A DNA stretch of 64,000 bases from CAZIZT01 sp964544085 (lineage in GTDB: Bacteria; Campylobacterota_A; Desulfurellia; Desulfurellales; Hippeaceae). Below, piece after piece: positions 60,600 through 64,000 of this stretch. Both the position numbers and the translations under genes were made by a program. Within the stretch, counting starts at the first letter, position 1. Every line of letters begins with the position of its first letter. The stretch lies in contig CAZIZT010000028.1 of the NCBI GenBank assembly GCA_964544085.1, forward strand, positions 49,386 through 113,385, written 5' to 3'. The notes under the pieces are model-generated. The model did not search any database. It was not told the origin of the DNA and saw nothing but the letters and a program-made list of their open reading frames with translations.

Positions 60600-61406
60600 T
60601 GGTTTTGTGATAAAGAGGACACAACAGACGAAGATGGGAATCTGATAGACATAGTTGAAAAGAAAACCGTTAAAGAGGAGGGTTCCTATCCATACAAAAT
60701 GATGTGCGTTTTTTCCTGCTGAAAACAGAGCAAGAAAGAAAACAAAAAGCGCAAGAACGATGGGTATGCTGTGGTATATTGAAAATGTCAGACCTATCGA
60801 CCAGGAAATGAGCATGGCGTAAAGCCATCTGTTTAACAGCGCAGGCAAGACAAAGCAGATGGTCATAATCAGGGCGAGTATAAGTGCTTTTGGTGTTGCA
60901 TTCTCAAAGAACTTAAGCGATGAGATAACAATAAGACCAAGAAATACAAACTCCTCAAACCAGTAGATGTTTAAAAAATAATCGGGGAACATCATGCTAA
61001 CAGCTTTTAATATAAGAAGAGTGATGGCTAAAAAAGCTACCACGTCCTTGCCGCATGCTATTGTGAGCATGATAGCAGAAAGCAATACCGCAAGAGCCGA
61101 ATTTATTGAGGGACAGCAGATATAGAACAGCGTTGATCCGAAAAAGATCAGAAGGATAAGCCTGTTTGTGGCAGTTGTGAATAAAAGAAGCATAGCGTAT
61201 CCTGATGCCACATAGAGGGAGATGTTACCCAGTTTGATCAGTATGTTGAGCACCTCTTTTGATAGAATGCCCTTTGCCGTTAGAAAGCCCACGTGTGAGA
61301 GGAGTCCTGCAAACACAAAATAGAAAAGGGTGAGCATAAACAACGGGAGGGAGGGTAAAACCCGATTGTTATGGTAGTCTCCATCAGAAAAGGTCAGCTT
61401 CCACAT
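60564..61406 (-). CDS. Multi-spanning membrane protein of unknown function
   Basis: 280 residues, mostly hydrophobic, with about nine predicted membrane helices and no motif I recognise. Few charged residues lie between helices; WFEEF and KNAHH are the only polar islands of note. The ATG at 61406 has no Shine-Dalgarno; an internal ATG at 61337 would drop 23 polar residues and start at the first helix, and may be the true start. Convergent with the diguanylate cyclase gene. Could be a polymerase or ligase of surface sugars or a transporter; no evidence decides. Confidence 0.6.
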   Translation of the reverse strand: MWKLTFSDGDYHNNRVLPSLPLFMLTLFYFVFAGLLSHVGFLTAKGILSKEVLNILIKLGNISLYVASGYAMLLLFTTATNRLILLIFFGSTLFYICCPSINSALAVLLSAIMLTIACGKDVVAFLAITLLILKAVSMMFPDYFLNIYWFEEFVFLGLIVISSLKFFENATPKALILALIMTICFVLPALLNRWLYAMLISWSIGLTFSIYHSIPIVLALFVFFLALFSAGKNAHHFVWIGTLLFNGFLFNYVYQIPIFVCCVLFITKPEATGWMFRANI

Positions 61407-61496
61407 AAATGCTGCTCAGAAGGGAAAGAGTTCCACAGTAGAAACAGACATAGCTGCAACATATATGTTTTGCTGCATTTTTTCAAGGATTTGTTT

Positions 61497-62558
61497 CTAT
61501 TTGAAGTAAGCCATGTATATAAAAAACATGGTAAAATAGAAAAAATAACCTACAGCAAGAAATTTTGCCAGGAACTTACCCGTGCTGTTCTCCTGGTAGG
61601 AGACATAGATCCTGTAAGCTATCAGATTGGCAAGAGAACCAATCAGATTGCCATAGCCTCCAACGCTAACCCCCCACAGCAGCTGCTGCCATTTGTGTGT
61701 GAAATCCGCAAGAAGCAGAGCTGCGGGTACGTTGCTGATTAGCTGGCTTAACACGGCTGAAAACAGGAAGACACCGTGAATTGTGCCCGATGAGATTTTG
61801 ATAAGATGCTGAAGATTATCTGTGAAGCCGAAAAACATGAAGAAGATGCCAAGCAGGAAATAATCAACAAGCAGCGCTTTTCTGTCAAACAGAATCACAT
61901 AAATAGCCACCAGAGCACTGAAGTAGATGGGGATAAGTTTCAGTACAACACCCAGCATAATGGCAAGCAGTATCAGATATGCTATATAGCTTTTGTCTAT
62001 ATCCTGAGCCTGTTCCACATGCACTTTTGCGGGTTTCATGAACAACATAATGAAAAAGAGAATACCGAGTGAAATAAGCGTGAATGGGAATATTTCAGAA
62101 ACAAATTGCTTTAAAGAAATGTTATAGAACCAATAAATAAACATATTTTGTGGATTTCCTGATGGAAGTAAAGAGCTTCCGGCATTTGCTGCAATCGCTT
62201 CAAAAATTACGATGAGATCCTTGTGCGGTATCTCCATAGCTAGTGTGATAGGAACGATTATCAGTAGTGAGATATCGTTGGTAAAAAACATTGAGAGAAT
62301 GGCAACGAGGAAAACAATCTTGAAGTGGACATACCTACCTTTGCTTAAAGCCAAAGCAATTCTGTTTAAGAAATGGGTGTTTTCTAAGCCTTTCAGCACC
62401 ACAAGAAACAGAAAGATGATTGTAAGTACCCTTATGTCTCCTTTATCGTAGTGCGGAATACGCCCAAGGTAGATGGATGTGGCTATAACTCCTACTGTCG
62501 ATGATAGAAATAGCCACTCCTTTATCATCTTTTTCAGCCAGAAGTTTACCTTAAGCAT
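61497..62558 (-). CDS. ArsB/NhaD/SLC13-type anion or Na+/H+ permease
   Basis: 353 residues, about ten membrane helices in two halves. The first half carries MFFTNDISLLIIVPI and AANAGSSLLPSGNPQNM, the second LISNVPAALLLADF and GGYGNLIGSLANLIAY; this pair of N-rich re-entrant loops is typical of the ion-transporter superfamily. Shorter than most members (about 420). Substrate unknown. Start uncertain: ATG 62558 or 62528; neither has a clear ribosome site. The 90-base gap to the next membrane gene holds nothing recognisable. Confidence 0.78.
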   Translation of the reverse strand: MLKVNFWLKKMIKEWLFLSSTVGVIATSIYLGRIPHYDKGDIRVLTIIFLFLVVLKGLENTHFLNRIALALSKGRYVHFKIVFLVAILSMFFTNDISLLIIVPITLAMEIPHKDLIVIFEAIAANAGSSLLPSGNPQNMFIYWFYNISLKQFVSEIFPFTLISLGILFFIMLFMKPAKVHVEQAQDIDKSYIAYLILLAIMLGVVLKLIPIYFSALVAIYVILFDRKALLVDYFLLGIFFMFFGFTDNLQHLIKISSGTIHGVFLFSAVLSQLISNVPAALLLADFTHKWQQLLWGVSVGGYGNLIGSLANLIAYRIYVSYQENSTGKFLAKFLAVGYFFYFTMFFIYMAYFK

Positions 62559-62613
62559 GGAAAAATATTACAAAATTATTGGAGCTATGTAAAACGATTG
62601 GATATTATTTGAT

Positions 62614-62642
62614 TTGAAAAATACCGTATGTTTCTGTAATAT
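62614..62642 (+). promoter_or_regulatory. Possible promoter of the NIT-domain chemoreceptor gene
   Basis: TTGAAA (62614-62619), a 17-base spacer and TAATAT (62637-62642), about 30 bases before the GTG start. No flagellar sigma-28 box is evident. Confidence 0.45.
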
Positions 62643-62674
62643 TAGCTGAACTAACTTTGCGGGAGGTGAGTGGG

Positions 62675-64000
62675 GTGAGAAACCTATCCTTGAAAACGAA
62701 ATTCACCATTGTGATCGTGCTTGTCTTTGCGGTTGTGCTTTTCTTTGCCGTTACAGCTGCCATCAACAAATACGAGGTTTACAGCAATGTGAAAAGCTCT
62801 CGGTCTGCCGTTGAGCTTGCAGTAAGAATAGGAAGTCTTGTGCATGAACTTCAAAAGGAGCGCGGTGCATCCGCCGGATATCTTGGCTCAAAAGGGAAGA
62901 AGTTTAGGACAATTTTAGCAAATCAAAGGATTCAAACAGACAGGAAACTGGCAGCATTAAGACAGGTTGCCGAGCATTTCGATTTCAAAGATTACAATCA
63001 GCGTTTTACCACGCTTTTTCTGAGAGCCATGCAGAGGCTTAAGGATCTTTCCATTATTAGGAATGAAGTAGATAAGCTCGCTATCAGCGTCCAGAATGAG
63101 GTGAAATACTACACACAGATAAACTCCGATTTGCTTGATGCAATTGGTGAGATAGGCTTTGCAACAGAGGACCCCGATATTTCAAAGGAGATTATAGCAT
63201 ACACCAACTTTCTTCTTTCCAAGGAGAGGGCTGGTATTGAGCGTGCCGTTTTAGCCAACACCTTTGCACAAAACCATTTTGGCAAAGGTATGTTTGAGAA
63301 ATATCTAACGCTTCTTGCAGAACAGAAAGCGTATCTGCACTCGTTTAAGCTTGCAGCGAACGATAAGTTTTTGAGGTATTTCAGTGAACATTTCAGGGGC
63401 CCTGTCATTCAGAAGGTTAAGCAGATGGAGGAGATAGCGATTCAGAAGGCTCAGACAGGCAACTTTGGAATCGATCCTGAGTACTGGTTCAGGACCATAA
63501 CCAAAAAGATAAACATTCTTAAGCAGATAGAAGATTTCATGGAGAGAAGCATCATCAATGATATGTCTGTGAAGATCCACAGGGCATTTGTCTACTTTGC
63601 AGTCTACGCTTTGATGTTTGTGATAGCTGTTGTAGCACTGCTGCTGCTTGGCTATGCCCTCTACAATGTGCTTGCTACAATTAGAGACCTCTCTGGTGAG
63701 CTTGACGATCTTGTTTCTGGTGAGGGTGATTTAACCAAGAGGATAAATGTGCAGAGTAATGACGAGCTCGGGCAGCTTGCCATGTACTTCAACAATTTCC
63801 TTGAGAAGACTCAAACCATGATCAGGCAGATCAGGGATAGTATTGGAATGCTGGAGAGCCACTCCTCCTCCCTCTCCTCTGCCGCCACACAGATGTCATC
63901 CACCATCTCTGAGACAACAGCCAATATTGATGAGATAGCTACAGCCATCAACGATGCAACACAGGCTGTGGACGGTGTTGCAAGGTCATCTGAGAATGTG
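62675..64000 (+). CDS. Methyl-accepting chemotaxis protein with NIT sensor domain (runs off right edge)
   Basis: Open to the window end, 442 residues visible. GTG start at 62675 with GGAGGTGAG six bases upstream. First membrane helix (about 10-30), then a periplasmic helical NIT domain (about 45-300) with LVHELQKERGASAGYLGSKG and LSKERAGIERAVLAN, the nitrate/nitrite-type signature. Second membrane helix (about 310-332), HAMP (GEGDLTKRINVQSNDELGQL, about 345-375), then the start of the signalling coiled coil (SLSSAATQMSSTISETTANI). The CheA/CheW-binding tip lies outside the window. Ligand inferred only from the family. Confidence 0.92.
   Translation, partial: MRNLSLKTKFTIVIVLVFAVVLFFAVTAAINKYEVYSNVKSSRSAVELAVRIGSLVHELQKERGASAGYLGSKGKKFRTILANQRIQTDRKLAALRQVAEHFDFKDYNQRFTTLFLRAMQRLKDLSIIRNEVDKLAISVQNEVKYYTQINSDLLDAIGEIGFATEDPDISKEIIAYTNFLLSKERAGIERAVLANTFAQNHFGKGMFEKYLTLLAEQKAYLHSFKLAANDKFLRYFSEHFRGPVIQKVKQMEEIAIQKAQTGNFGIDPEYWFRTITKKINILKQIEDFMERSIINDMSVKIHRAFVYFAVYALMFVIAVVALLLLGYALYNVLATIRDLSGELDDLVSGEGDLTKRINVQSNDELGQLAMYFNNFLEKTQTMIRQIRDSIGMLESHSSSLSSAATQMSSTISETTANIDEIATAINDATQAVDGVARSSENV

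Noticed and set aside
1..64000. CRISPR arrays, insertion sequences, phage genes, rRNA
   Set aside because: No regularly spaced direct repeats, transposase or integrase motifs, or rRNA sequence were seen on reading through.

Overview
The window reads as ordinary chromosome of a Gram-negative, flagellated, probably anaerobic or thermophilic bacterium related to the Desulfurella/Hippea group (Campylobacterota, formerly Deltaproteobacteria). The clues are LptD, heptosyltransferases and RseP (outer membrane), RNase J instead of an RNase E-centred system, aspartate-derived NAD synthesis, type I glutamine synthetase with a sigma-54 promoter, an STT3/PglB-type oligosaccharyltransferase, and several flagellum-linked families (FliK-like, FapA, free FlhB C-terminal domain, DUF2802, PilZ). 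The taxonomic placement is inference. I see no rRNA, CRISPR array, phage, transposon or integration site. Genes are very tightly packed, and no stretch over 300 bases lacks a gene.

Layout. Positions 1-385 (minus) hold the start of a FliK-like gene. An NAD-themed block follows: nnr (456-1988, NAD(P)HX repair), an exported ankyrin-repeat protein on the minus strand, then nadA-nadC-glutaminase-nadE (3088-6430). A tRNA-Leu(CAA) with a near-perfect sigma-70 promoter lies at 6438-6524 (minus). From 6644 to 29705 one long plus-strand series runs: FapA family, eIF2B-like, radical SAM, rpiB, glyA, exported TPR protein (apparently a CTG start), histidine kinase, plsC, rlpA, mfd, surA, rqcP-like, pdxA, rsmA, rnj, ftsK, lysC, accA, pheA. 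It meets head-on a minus-strand LPS group at 29679-33820 (two heptosyltransferases, polysaccharide deacetylase, glycosyltransferase), which lies beyond the glnA terminator.

At 33930-37026 glnA (minus) and a NifA-like sigma-54 activator (plus) are divergent. The gap between them holds a strong sigma-54 promoter for glnA and a TGT-N10-ACA element of NifA type. From 51836 down to 37021 (minus) runs an 18-gene series of mostly overlapping genes: rpsB-tsf-pyrH-frr-uppS-cdsA-dxr-rseP-ispG-TPR-lytic transglycosylase-pgsA-ubiA-PilZ-DUF2802-glnB-lptD-flhB2. It has a recognisable promoter and a structured leader before rpsB. A PglB-like oligosaccharyltransferase and a FAH-family hydrolase (minus) are divergent from a DUF3783 gene and panE (plus).

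The right end is a signalling region: a membrane-bound degenerate-GGDEF/EAL protein whose EAL domain is broken by a one-base frameshift near its end, a PleD-like REC-REC-GGDEF diguanylate cyclase, two membrane proteins (one an ArsB/NhaD/SLC13-type permease), and the first part of a NIT-domain chemoreceptor that runs off the window.

The most interesting points are the NifA-like/glnA control region, the EAL frameshift, the CTG-initiated exported TPR protein, the P-II/PilZ/DUF2802/FlhB-C-terminal tail of the ribosomal-isoprenoid operon, the split glutamine-dependent NAD synthetase, and the lone oligosaccharyltransferase.
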